DNA of 64,000 bases from Nocardia transvalensis NBRC 15921. GTDB lineage: Bacteria > Actinomycetota > Actinomycetes > Mycobacteriales > Mycobacteriaceae. A model generated the notes under the pieces. The model worked only from the letters and a program-made list of their open reading frames with translations, was not told where the DNA came from and ran no database searches. Below are positions 57,097 through 64,000 of the stretch, one piece after another (position 1 is the first letter of the stretch; each line of letters opens with the position of its first letter). The translations under genes were made by a program, and so were the position numbers. Location of the stretch: the NCBI RefSeq assembly GCF_000308875.1, contig NZ_BAGL01000055.1, forward strand, positions 271,689-335,688, written 5' to 3'.

Positions 57097-57131
57097 GTGC
57101 GGGGCTTTACTTTTGGTAAGGCCCCTTGCAC
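57097..57131. terminator. Bidirectional terminator between the charged hypothetical and DUF4913
   Basis: GGGGCTTTAC (57101-57110) pairs with GTAAGGCCCC (57116-57125) with one wobble, 5-base TTTTG loop; outer GTGC/GCAC adds pairs across a TT bulge. Sits in the 139-bp gap between convergent genes. Confidence 0.7.
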
Positions 57132-57163
57132 AGTCGCCTGTTCAGCCCCCGCAACGCTCCCCG

Positions 57164-57559
57164 CTAAGCGCGGAAATCCCCCGCGGCCGGATCGATCGTC
57201 GGATCCCCGAACATGCCGTGCTGCGGCGACTTCAGCGGCAGCGGGTTGAGCATGTCCTTGTGACCGTGGCGCACACTGCAGAACTTGAACGGCCCCCGCG
57301 GGTCCAGCAGCTTACCCATGTGCGGATCGGCGTGATCGAGGAACCAGACGCTCATCCCCGTCTTCTCGTCCTGCCGCAGGTATTCCCATGCGCGCCAGAG
57401 CGCTTGGAGGCGCACCACCGCCTCCGCGTGCTTCCACCATTCCGGGCACCACACCGTATCGGTGAGATCGGTGACCTGCCGCCGGTAGACGAGGCTCAGA
57501 TAGTTCTCCACGAACTCGACGACGTCCGCGTAGATCATGTCCTGTTGCTGGTCGTTCAC
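57164..57559 (-). CDS. DUF4913 family protein
   Basis: 131 residues from GTG at 57559, overlapping the TraG-like stop (GTGA). Matches the DUF4913 pattern: YADVVEFVENYLSLVYRR, WCPEWWKHAEAVVRLQALWRAWEYLR, GMSVWFLDHADPHMGKLLDPRGPF. This family is found beside conjugative transfer genes in actinobacteria. Function unknown; the strict coupling to the TraG-like gene suggests a partner role. Confidence 0.85.
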   Translation of the reverse strand: MNDQQQDMIYADVVEFVENYLSLVYRRQVTDLTDTVWCPEWWKHAEAVVRLQALWRAWEYLRQDEKTGMSVWFLDHADPHMGKLLDPRGPFKFCSVRHGHKDMLNPLPLKSPQHGMFGDPTIDPAAGDFRA

Positions 57560-59409
57560 AGCGGCCGGACCTCCTCAGGCTGCCCGTAGGTGGTGGTGGA
57601 GTCGGGGGCGGCGATATCGGTCGCCCCGCGGGACTCGATCAGATCGTCGACCGTGGTGCGTTGCCGCTGCGGATCGTGGTGCTCGATCGACCGCCTGACC
57701 TCGTCAGCGTACTCGCCCTCCCACCACGGCACGACGCGAACCAGGGTCGCGGGCGCGCCGGAGGAGAACACGACCGCGCGACCGCGCGGCAGGGTCACCA
57801 GCGCGTTCACATTGAGGGTGCGCGAGGAGCCCAGCGACTTCGAATAGCTCTTGCCGCCTTTGGATTCCGAGACCGACGCGGAGATCGAGTCGTAGTCGCC
57901 GATCGCCTCGGAGCGCGCGGTCAGGAATTTGATGTCATCGATGCCGCTGCCGAGCACCTTGACGTTGGCGGCGGCCCACAGCGCCTCCATACCGGCCTCG
58001 CCCCAGCACCGTACGCCCTGCGCCCACGACTGGAGCACGGTCATCACGACGATGCCGCGCGAGCCGAAGTGGCTGTACTGCTTGGGCAGATCCTTCCAGC
58101 GCACGATATTGGCGGCCTCGTCCAGCACGGCGATCAGCGGGATGGGCAGGCGGCCGCCGCGCGACTGCGACGCCTTGTACATCGCGCGTTCGACGACGGC
58201 CTCGGTCAGCGCGCTCACCAGCGGGCCCGCCGAACCACGACCCTCGAGCGACAGGCAGTACAGCGTGGAATTGCTGTCCAAGAATTCCAATTCGTCGAAT
58301 TCGTACCGGGAATCGGCTCCGCGCGTCACCCAGGGATGCACATTCGACAATTTCAGGCAGCGGACCATCTTCTTCGCGGTACCGAAGATGCCGCTCTTGG
58401 TGCGCGCCTCCGCGTTGTACTGCTGGGCCAGGCCCGACGCGGTGAAGTTGAGTCCGTCGACGCCGTAATACCCGGCCGCGCGGCGGAGAATTTCGACCGG
58501 CTCACCGTTGTTCGGATCGGTGACCCAGTCCCACACCCGGGTGATCGGGAAGTTACTGACCGACGCGGCCAGGAACAGGCCCGCCAGCAGATCCTCGGCC
58601 TCGGGATCGAAGTAGGCGTCGCGGGTCTCGTCGGATCCGTCGTCGCCGTCGGCGAAGTGGCCCGCCAGCCGCGACGCGCGCATCTCGCACCCGTCGCGCG
58701 GGGCGTCGACCCACTTCAGCGGGTCCCAGAACCAGGTCGGGTGCTCACCGGCGACACCCTGCGGATCGAAGACGAACGTCCGGGATCCCTTGCTCTCGCG
58801 CACATCCCGGGTCGCGTCGACCACATCGCGTTTGTTCGAGGTGGCGACCACCGGGCCGACCGCCGTGAGGATGGCCGGGATCACGCGCGAGGTGGTCTTG
58901 CCCTGGCGCGGACCCCAGATGTCCAGGTGCAGATCCTCGTACGAGCCGTAGAGCGGGATGCCGTCGGCGACCGAGATGCCGATCGGGACGCCGGGCGAAT
59001 CGTCGTAACCCAGGCGCACGCCGAGCTGCTCGGCCTTCGCGCGGACGCCGGCCTCGGTGAGCGAGGAGATGGCGCCGCCGTTGCCCATGTACTGGGCCTT
59101 GTCGTCGACCGGGAGTTTGCCCTTGCCCTTGTTCTTCTTCAGGCGCTTGCGCACCATCACGTACGCGATCACCGCCAGCACCACCGCGATGAGGATCACC
59201 GTGGACGCGGTCGGCCACTCGAACTTGCCCCGCGCCAGGCCCGCCACGATCGCGATCGGGTTGATCGGGATGTCCTGCTTGGTCGCGGACATGTGGTTGC
59301 CGAGATGCAGTGCGAGCCACACGGTTCCGAGCACCGCGAAACCGATGTAGATCAGATACAGGGATACGTCCGGCCCCGGATCGGCCGGATCCTTTACCTT
59401 CTTCGCCAT
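57556..59409 (-). CDS. VirD4/TraG-like type IV coupling ATPase
   Basis: 617 residues. Two N-terminal membrane segments (about 18-38 and 69-86) and a cytosolic ATPase of the TraG/TraD/TcpA kind: Walker A GPRQGKTT (166-173), Walker B LIAVLDEAANI (about 418) and VVMTVLQSWAQGV downstream. Coupling proteins feed DNA or proteins into a type IV secretion channel. The basic linker KKNKGKGK after the second helix may lie at the membrane face. Part of the VirB4-like module. Confidence 0.9.
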   Translation of the reverse strand: MAKKVKDPADPGPDVSLYLIYIGFAVLGTVWLALHLGNHMSATKQDIPINPIAIVAGLARGKFEWPTASTVILIAVVLAVIAYVMVRKRLKKNKGKGKLPVDDKAQYMGNGGAISSLTEAGVRAKAEQLGVRLGYDDSPGVPIGISVADGIPLYGSYEDLHLDIWGPRQGKTTSRVIPAILTAVGPVVATSNKRDVVDATRDVRESKGSRTFVFDPQGVAGEHPTWFWDPLKWVDAPRDGCEMRASRLAGHFADGDDGSDETRDAYFDPEAEDLLAGLFLAASVSNFPITRVWDWVTDPNNGEPVEILRRAAGYYGVDGLNFTASGLAQQYNAEARTKSGIFGTAKKMVRCLKLSNVHPWVTRGADSRYEFDELEFLDSNSTLYCLSLEGRGSAGPLVSALTEAVVERAMYKASQSRGGRLPIPLIAVLDEAANIVRWKDLPKQYSHFGSRGIVVMTVLQSWAQGVRCWGEAGMEALWAAANVKVLGSGIDDIKFLTARSEAIGDYDSISASVSESKGGKSYSKSLGSSRTLNVNALVTLPRGRAVVFSSGAPATLVRVVPWWEGEYADEVRRSIEHHDPQRQRTTVDDLIESRGATDIAAPDSTTTYGQPEEVRPL

Positions 59410-59446
59410 CTCCGCCTCCTGAGGTGACCGTATTCGTGGGTGCCGC

Positions 59447-59989
59447 TCAACGGAATCCGTCGAGCCGCCAGCCGTCGGGCGTCCGCACCACCGTGGCGAT
59501 GACCGTCGCCGACGGCAGTGTCTCGCGCCGGCCGTCCGGATAGACGACGGTCTGCTCTATTCCGATCTTGTACTGCTGCCGGTCCGGATCGCCCGCGTTG
59601 GGCGCCTTCTCACCGGATGCGAAGGTGAACGCCTCCACCGTGGCGCCGGCCTTGCCCCACTCCGCCCACCGCAGCGTGGGTCTCGGGGTCTCGGCGCCGG
59701 GCGGCGCGTCCAGGGTGCGAATCAGGCTGGGGCCCAGGAACTTCCGGGCCCGCGCCAGCGAGGCGCTCTGATCCTCGGTGGCCGGGTGCCAGGTGTAGAT
59801 CTCCTTCACCGCCGCCACCGCCACCCCGTCGGGCGTGGTCGGGTCGGGCGCCGGGACCGCCTCCAGCTGCCGGACGGTGGACGTGGGTGTACCCGCGGTC
59901 TCGTCCGAGCCGCTGCCGCACGCGGCGGCCAGCATCGCGACGCCCACCACCAGCATCACCACCAGATTCCTGTGTCTCACCGTATTCAT
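59447..59989 (-). CDS. Lipoprotein of the transfer module
   Basis: 180 residues from ATG at 59989. Lipobox LAAAC with the lipidated Cys24, then a Thr/Pro-rich linker and a domain resembling Mce-associated or conjugative VirB8-like lipoproteins (YTWHPATEDQSASLARARKFLG and the C-terminal ATVVRTPDGWRLDGF, an NTF2-like ending). The NTF2-like fold would make it the VirB8-type scaffold of a T4SS. Family assignment is tentative. Confidence 0.8.
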   Translation of the reverse strand: MNTVRHRNLVVMLVVGVAMLAAACGSGSDETAGTPTSTVRQLEAVPAPDPTTPDGVAVAAVKEIYTWHPATEDQSASLARARKFLGPSLIRTLDAPPGAETPRPTLRWAEWGKAGATVEAFTFASGEKAPNAGDPDRQQYKIGIEQTVVYPDGRRETLPSATVIATVVRTPDGWRLDGFR

Positions 59990-60111
59990 CCAGGTTATCC
60001 GCCGGGACCGGCGGATCGGCACTACCCGCCCGGATCCGGTACCGGCGTGTCCGTTTCGACGGCTCCATCGCTCCACAGCACCCTCCGCGGCCGGTTGTCG
60101 GCGGAACAGTG

Positions 60112-61809
60112 TCACAGCACCCTCCGTAGCCGGCTGTCGCCGGGAATCGGGGCCTTGCGGACTCCGGCGGCGTCGGCGGCCCGGATCATCGTGCTGTCGC
60201 CGACGTACACACCGACCTCCGCGGGGCCGCGCGGACCGAAACGGGAGAACACCAGATCGCCCGGTTTCGCCTTGCTCGCCGGGACCTCCGCGCCCATCTC
60301 CCACTGCTGTTCGGCGGTGCGCGGCAGGCTCACCTGCCCGGAGGAGGCCGCGAACACCGCCGCGGAGGTGAGCCCGGGTCCGTCCAGGCCGCCGCCGGTC
60401 GGGCCGGACGGGCCGCCGCCGCCCCACACGTACGGTGTGCCGATCCACTGTTCGGCGGCCGCGACGATCCCGGTGCCGGAGCCGGTGCCCTCGGGCTGAT
60501 ACCGGCCCATCGAGCCGGGGGCCCGGTACTGCGCCTCCATCGCGAGGATATTGGTCACGTAGGGCTGGGTTTCGGAGTAGTGCGCGGCCACCTGGTTGGG
60601 CATGCCGCCCGACGCCAGCACCGCGCCCTCGCCCGCGTTGTAGGCGGCCAACGACAGCGGGACGACGTCGCCGTGCACCTTCCCCTCCCCGATCCACCGC
60701 TCCACCTGATGGGCGATCGAGCACATGTAGCGGCCCTGCGCGATGATCGCGTCGCCGTCGTCCCACAGGCTCGCCGAACCGTTGTTGTCCGCGTCCAGCA
60801 GATAGGGCTGGCCGTCGTCGGGGTCGGTGGCGCGCGCGGTGCTGGGCAGGAACTGCGCCAGGCCCTGCGCTCCGGCCGGCGAGGTGAGGCCGCGCTGGAA
60901 TCCGGACTCCTGGCGGCCCTGGGCGGCCAGGATCGACGGGGTGATCTCGGGGCACAGCGATCCCGCGCGGCGGTACCAGATCTCGAGTTCCGGCGGCACC
61001 TTCCCCTCGGCGAGCGCACCGCCCGCCGTACCGAAGCCGCGCAGGCAGCGCGGGTTGTTCGAATACGGCCACGCCCCACCGCCGTTCGGCGTCGGCGCGC
61101 CGTCCAGCCACGGCAGCGGATCGATCTGGTGGCCGCCGGCGAAGCGCCCGCCCGGCACGATCTCGAAATGCAGGTGGGGGCCGGAGGATTCGCCCGCGGA
61201 GCCGACCGCGCCGATGACGTCGCCGGCCTTCACCGTCTGCCCGACGCGCACCCGCACGCCGCTGTCCCACTCGTGCCCGTACACCGCCGAGAACGGACGG
61301 CCGTTGACATCGATGGAGTCGACCACGATCCAGTTCCCGAAGCCCGACGCCGGGCCCGCGGCCACGACCACGCCGTCGGCCACCGAGGAGATCGGCGTGC
61401 CGTCCGCGGCGGCCAGGTCCACGCCGAGATGCTGTCCGCCGCGGGCGCCGAAGGTGTCCGAGACCTGGAACGACCCGCCCGGCAGCGGCCAGACCCGGCG
61501 GATCGGGGCCATTCCCGCCGCCAGCGACGGCGCGCCGCTCGCGCCCGACTTCGTCACGGCCGCAGGCGCATTCGTCACCCCGGGCGTCTCCGGCCGCGCC
61601 GACGAGGGCCGCGCCGTACCGGAAGGCGTCACCGATCCCGACGCGCCCATGGCCCGCGGATCACCGCCCAGCGGCGGCGCGGACGACGAGGGCACGGTCG
61701 CGGTATCGCATTCGTCCTCCGAAGCGGGCACCACGATCACCAGCAACAGCGCGAGCAACGCCACCACGCTGCCCAGCACACCCCAGATCAACGTCTTCCC
61801 GTTCACCAC
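60112..61809 (-). CDS. Three-domain cell-wall hydrolase (M23 + lytic transglycosylase + inactive NlpC/P60)
   Basis: 565 residues from GTG at 61809 (GTG 61806 is equivalent). N-terminal membrane anchor, then LytM/M23 with HLGVDL and PHLHFE (metal site complete), an SLT domain with the catalytic Glu in RQESGF followed by GAQGLAQFLPST and AYNAGEG, and a C-terminal NlpC/P60 fold (GTPYVWGGGGPSGP...LPRTAEQQWEMG, KPGDLVFSRFG). In that last domain the expected D-C-S-G nucleophile reads D-G-P-G and the HVGIY histidine reads AEVGVY, so it cannot be a cysteine peptidase. Likely opens the cell wall for the T4SS. Confidence 0.9.
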   Translation of the reverse strand: MVNGKTLIWGVLGSVVALLALLLVIVVPASEDECDTATVPSSSAPPLGGDPRAMGASGSVTPSGTARPSSARPETPGVTNAPAAVTKSGASGAPSLAAGMAPIRRVWPLPGGSFQVSDTFGARGGQHLGVDLAAADGTPISSVADGVVVAAGPASGFGNWIVVDSIDVNGRPFSAVYGHEWDSGVRVRVGQTVKAGDVIGAVGSAGESSGPHLHFEIVPGGRFAGGHQIDPLPWLDGAPTPNGGGAWPYSNNPRCLRGFGTAGGALAEGKVPPELEIWYRRAGSLCPEITPSILAAQGRQESGFQRGLTSPAGAQGLAQFLPSTARATDPDDGQPYLLDADNNGSASLWDDGDAIIAQGRYMCSIAHQVERWIGEGKVHGDVVPLSLAAYNAGEGAVLASGGMPNQVAAHYSETQPYVTNILAMEAQYRAPGSMGRYQPEGTGSGTGIVAAAEQWIGTPYVWGGGGPSGPTGGGLDGPGLTSAAVFAASSGQVSLPRTAEQQWEMGAEVPASKAKPGDLVFSRFGPRGPAEVGVYVGDSTMIRAADAAGVRKAPIPGDSRLRRVL

Positions 61810-61897
61810 ACCCCCGCAACCCACACCGTTCCGCCACGCCCCCACACCCGAGTTCGCGCAACGCCGGGCGCGGGACGACGGGGCGCGCGGTCGATTA

Positions 61898-61950
61898 CCG
61901 CACCCCTTGCACACTCACGCACCCCGTCCAGCGCACTGGAAGGGGTGCGG
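61898..61950. terminator. Inverted repeat between the IS3-like gene and the hydrolase gene
   Basis: CCGCACCCCTT (61898-61908) and AAGGGGTGCGG (61940-61950) are perfect 11-bp arms with a 31-base loop; GGGGTGCGG is repeated once more downstream. Could be a terminator for the OrfA-like gene or a regulatory site; not decisive. Confidence 0.45.
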
Positions 61951-61984
61951 AAACGTGCATGGGGTGCGGGATTCACAGCACGGC

Positions 61985-62296
61985 TCATGTGATGCGCTTG
62001 GCCTCGTTGAGGGTTTCGACCAGGGTGCGGTTCATTTCGGCGGCGGCGGCCAGCTGCTGTTGCAGCAGGGCGACCTTGCGGCGCAGGGCGGTGGCGTCCA
62101 TGCGCTCCAGACCGGGGCCCTCGGCGGCCGCGCGGACCCAGTTGCGCACCGAGTTGGTGTGCACCCCGATCTGCTCGGCCACCACCCGGCACGCCTCGGA
62201 CTCGCTGCGTAGCTTGCCCGTCAAGGCGATCACCTGCTGGACCGCGGCCTGCCGCACCTCCGGTGACACTCTTCGATAGGACCTGTGCGGCATCAT
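61985..62296 (-). CDS. Solitary IS3 OrfA-like DNA-binding protein
   Basis: 103 residues from ATG at 62296. IS3-family OrfA helix-turn-helix (RVSPEVRQAAVQQVIAL..., IGVHTNSVRNWVRAAAEG) and a leucine-rich coiled coil (LRRKVALLQQQLAAAAEMN). No OrfB/integrase with a DDE domain and no terminal repeats are nearby. It lies inside the transfer module with ordinary codon use, so it may be a domesticated regulator rather than an IS remnant. Confidence 0.8.
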   Translation of the reverse strand: MMPHRSYRRVSPEVRQAAVQQVIALTGKLRSESEACRVVAEQIGVHTNSVRNWVRAAAEGPGLERMDATALRRKVALLQQQLAAAAEMNRTLVETLNEAKRIT

Positions 62297-62387
62297 TCGA
62301 TGAACCTCCCGATGCTCGGCAGACGACTGAACGAATAGTGGTGCGGCACAACCCGTTCGCGCGACAGCCCGGCGACGGCGCCGGGCC

Positions 62388-64000
62388 TCACGCGGCGCTC
62401 CCCTCGTCCCCGGACGGCCCGGTGGACTCGGTGAACTCGCTGAACCGCTGATTGGTCTCGTGGATTCCGCTCTCCCGCTCCGAGACCGTGAACTCCATGT
62501 GGAACGGAATGCCGGGGCGGCGATCCTCACCGATCTTGAGCAGGAATTTGCCGGTGCCGGGGGCCGGGGGCCGGGCCTGTCCCGGTTTGAGGGCCTCGCC
62601 CGTGAGCGCCTGCGGCGCCGACCATCCCGTGACCATCTCCTCCTCGGCGGAAGTGAACGGGATGGTCGAATCGAGCCGCTTGATCTCCTCGGGCGGCAGC
62701 GCGCCGAAGATCTTGGCACGCGCGCGTTCGAGGAAACCGAGCGCCTTCGCGATGGCGGCCTCCGACCCGAGCGACTGGAGGTCCTTGATGGTGTGGCTGA
62801 TCATGATCAGCGACGTGGCCAGGCCGCGCTGCAGACGGGTCAGCTCGTCGACGCGGTCGACCATGAAGTCGCCGAGGCCGAGGACCTGCCACAGCTCGTC
62901 CATCACGACCTGGAAGTAGCGTTGCGGGCCGAGTTTGGCGTCGGCGAGCGTGTGCGCGGCCTCGACGGAGGCGAATCCGTCGGCCCAGCACGCCAGCATC
63001 ACGGCGGCCTTGAGTTTCTTGTCGCCCTGGGGGATGTGCGAGACGTCGATGCACACCGCCACCGCGGACGTGTCGATCGGCGTGCTGGTCTGGCCGTTGA
63101 ACACCGCGCCGAACGGGCCCTGGGTGAGCGCGCGCAGCGAACGGCGCAGGCCCTTGGTGGCCTCGTGGTACTCCTCGGCGGTCTCGGCGCCGGCGTCGAG
63201 CATCAGCTCCTGGCCGCCCTCGCTGATCACATTGGCCAGGTCCTCCATGATCGGCGGGCTGTCCGGCGTGTAACCGCTGCCCTCGCGATACAGGATGCGC
63301 AGCGCGGTGGAGATCAGCGTCTCCTCGTAATCGCGCACGCGGGCGCCGCGGACCAGTTCGACCAGACCGGCGATCAGGGTGACCTGCCGGGCCCGCAACT
63401 CCTGGGTCACCTGCAGTTGCAGCGCGGGCATCTCGTCCAGCAGCGGCACGATCTGGCCGAGGACGCCGCCCGCGAGCGGGTTGAGCACGCCGTGGCCGTA
63501 GCCGAGGTCGATGACCTGACCGCCGACCATCTCCACCATCTTGCGGTAGTCGGGCTTGACATCGGCGAGGATCAGCGGCGTGATGTTCTGCGCGACGCCG
63601 CCGAGCACGATGCGGCGCACGAGCGAGGATTTGCCGAAACCGTTGAGCCCCAGCACGAACAGGCTGGGCGCGGTGATGAAGCTGCCGCGCATGAACCAGT
63701 TCATGGGGTCGAAGCAGACGGGTGCGCCGGTGTGCAGGTGGGAGCCGAGCGGGGTGCCGATCAGCGGGGCGCCCGCGCCCACCGACCAGGGCCACAGCCC
63801 CGCCACCTGGGCGGTGGTGGCGCGATATTCCACGGGGCGGCCGACGACGCTCATCCGCCCGCCGCCGGGTCCGGCGTAGCCGCGATCGGTCAGCGGCGAG
63901 GTGAAGCGGTCGAACCCGTCCTCCACGACCGCCTCGTAGCGGGCCGCGGCGTTGACCCGGCGCAGATCGTCGGTGCGGATGCGGAAGGCCGCCCAGGCCG
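62388..64000 (-). CDS. VirB4/TraC-like T4SS ATPase, 5' end cut by window
   Basis: At least 537 residues; the frame is open to base 64000 through AAARYEAVVEDG, so the start lies outside. Cytosolic P-loop ATPase: Walker A LNGFGKSSLV, Walker B VVMDELWQVLG, plus ILADVKPDYRKM and SLIMISHTIKDLQS typical of VirB4/TrbE/FtsK-HerA proteins. Energises channel assembly and substrate transfer. Its neighbours complete a T4SS: VirD4-like, VirB8-like lipoprotein and a wall hydrolase. Confidence 0.9.
   Translation of the reverse strand, partial: AWAAFRIRTDDLRRVNAAARYEAVVEDGFDRFTSPLTDRGYAGPGGGRMSVVGRPVEYRATTAQVAGLWPWSVGAGAPLIGTPLGSHLHTGAPVCFDPMNWFMRGSFITAPSLFVLGLNGFGKSSLVRRIVLGGVAQNITPLILADVKPDYRKMVEMVGGQVIDLGYGHGVLNPLAGGVLGQIVPLLDEMPALQLQVTQELRARQVTLIAGLVELVRGARVRDYEETLISTALRILYREGSGYTPDSPPIMEDLANVISEGGQELMLDAGAETAEEYHEATKGLRRSLRALTQGPFGAVFNGQTSTPIDTSAVAVCIDVSHIPQGDKKLKAAVMLACWADGFASVEAAHTLADAKLGPQRYFQVVMDELWQVLGLGDFMVDRVDELTRLQRGLATSLIMISHTIKDLQSLGSEAAIAKALGFLERARAKIFGALPPEEIKRLDSTIPFTSAEEEMVTGWSAPQALTGEALKPGQARPPAPGTGKFLLKIGEDRRPGIPFHMEFTVSERESGIHETNQRFSEFTESTGPSGDEGSAA

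Overview
The window is high-GC actinobacterial chromosome, most likely Nocardia or a close mycolic-acid relative (Mycobacteriales). The gene order pyrR-pyrB-pyrC-x-carA-carB-pyrF, nusB-efp-pepQ, aroC-aroK-aroB and aroE-mltG-ruvX-alaS-rarA, together with korAB, an Rv2578c-type radical SAM gene, EspC/EspA-like type VII secretion substrates, LexA boxes of the TCGAAC-N4-GTTCGA type and KstR-type boxes, all point there. I saw no rRNA, tRNA or CRISPR array.

Region by region. 1-9240 (minus strand): the complete de novo pyrimidine operon, led by a PyrR-binding leader, with tightly overlapping stop/start codons, two tandem 25-codon mini-ORFs between pyrB and pyrC, and a coiled-coil hypothetical gene between carB and pyrF. 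9387-21171: accessory genes, including a hydrolase, a MarR/MFS pair, a divergent DJ-1 enzyme / GlxA-type regulator pair, an SOS-controlled AlkB-like gene, an HD hydrolase, a flavin monooxygenase and a serpin-like protein. 21185-30408: nusB-efp-pepQ, a small prepilin peptidase, a 28-bp minisatellite, then aroC-aroK-aroB, in which AroK carries a ~370-residue low-complexity tail. 29578-36570: aroE-mltG-ruvX-alaS-rarA. 36737-47420: a phosphotransferase, a repeat-rich membrane protein, aspS, a zinc metallopeptidase, korAB and an SOS-linked radical SAM gene.

47452-51731 looks like a small co-regulated island. A 3beta-HSD/epimerase-like gene and an F420-type oxidoreductase each have two KstR-like boxes upstream, and between them sits an EspC-like/EspA-like secretion substrate pair closed by a strong terminator. 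51788-56111 holds mdh, a membrane protein, hisS and a membrane-anchored cyclophilin. The hisS/cyclophilin intergenic region contains four tandem inverted-repeat units and a ~30-bp-stem hairpin.

56170-64000 is a chromosomal type IV secretion/conjugation-like module: VirB4-like and VirD4/TraG-like ATPases, a DUF4913 protein, a lipoprotein, a three-domain cell-wall enzyme (M23 + lytic transglycosylase + NlpC/P60 fold lacking its catalytic residues) and a solitary IS3 OrfA-like DNA-binding protein. Both window ends cut genes: pyrF loses its 3' end and the VirB4-like gene its 5' end.
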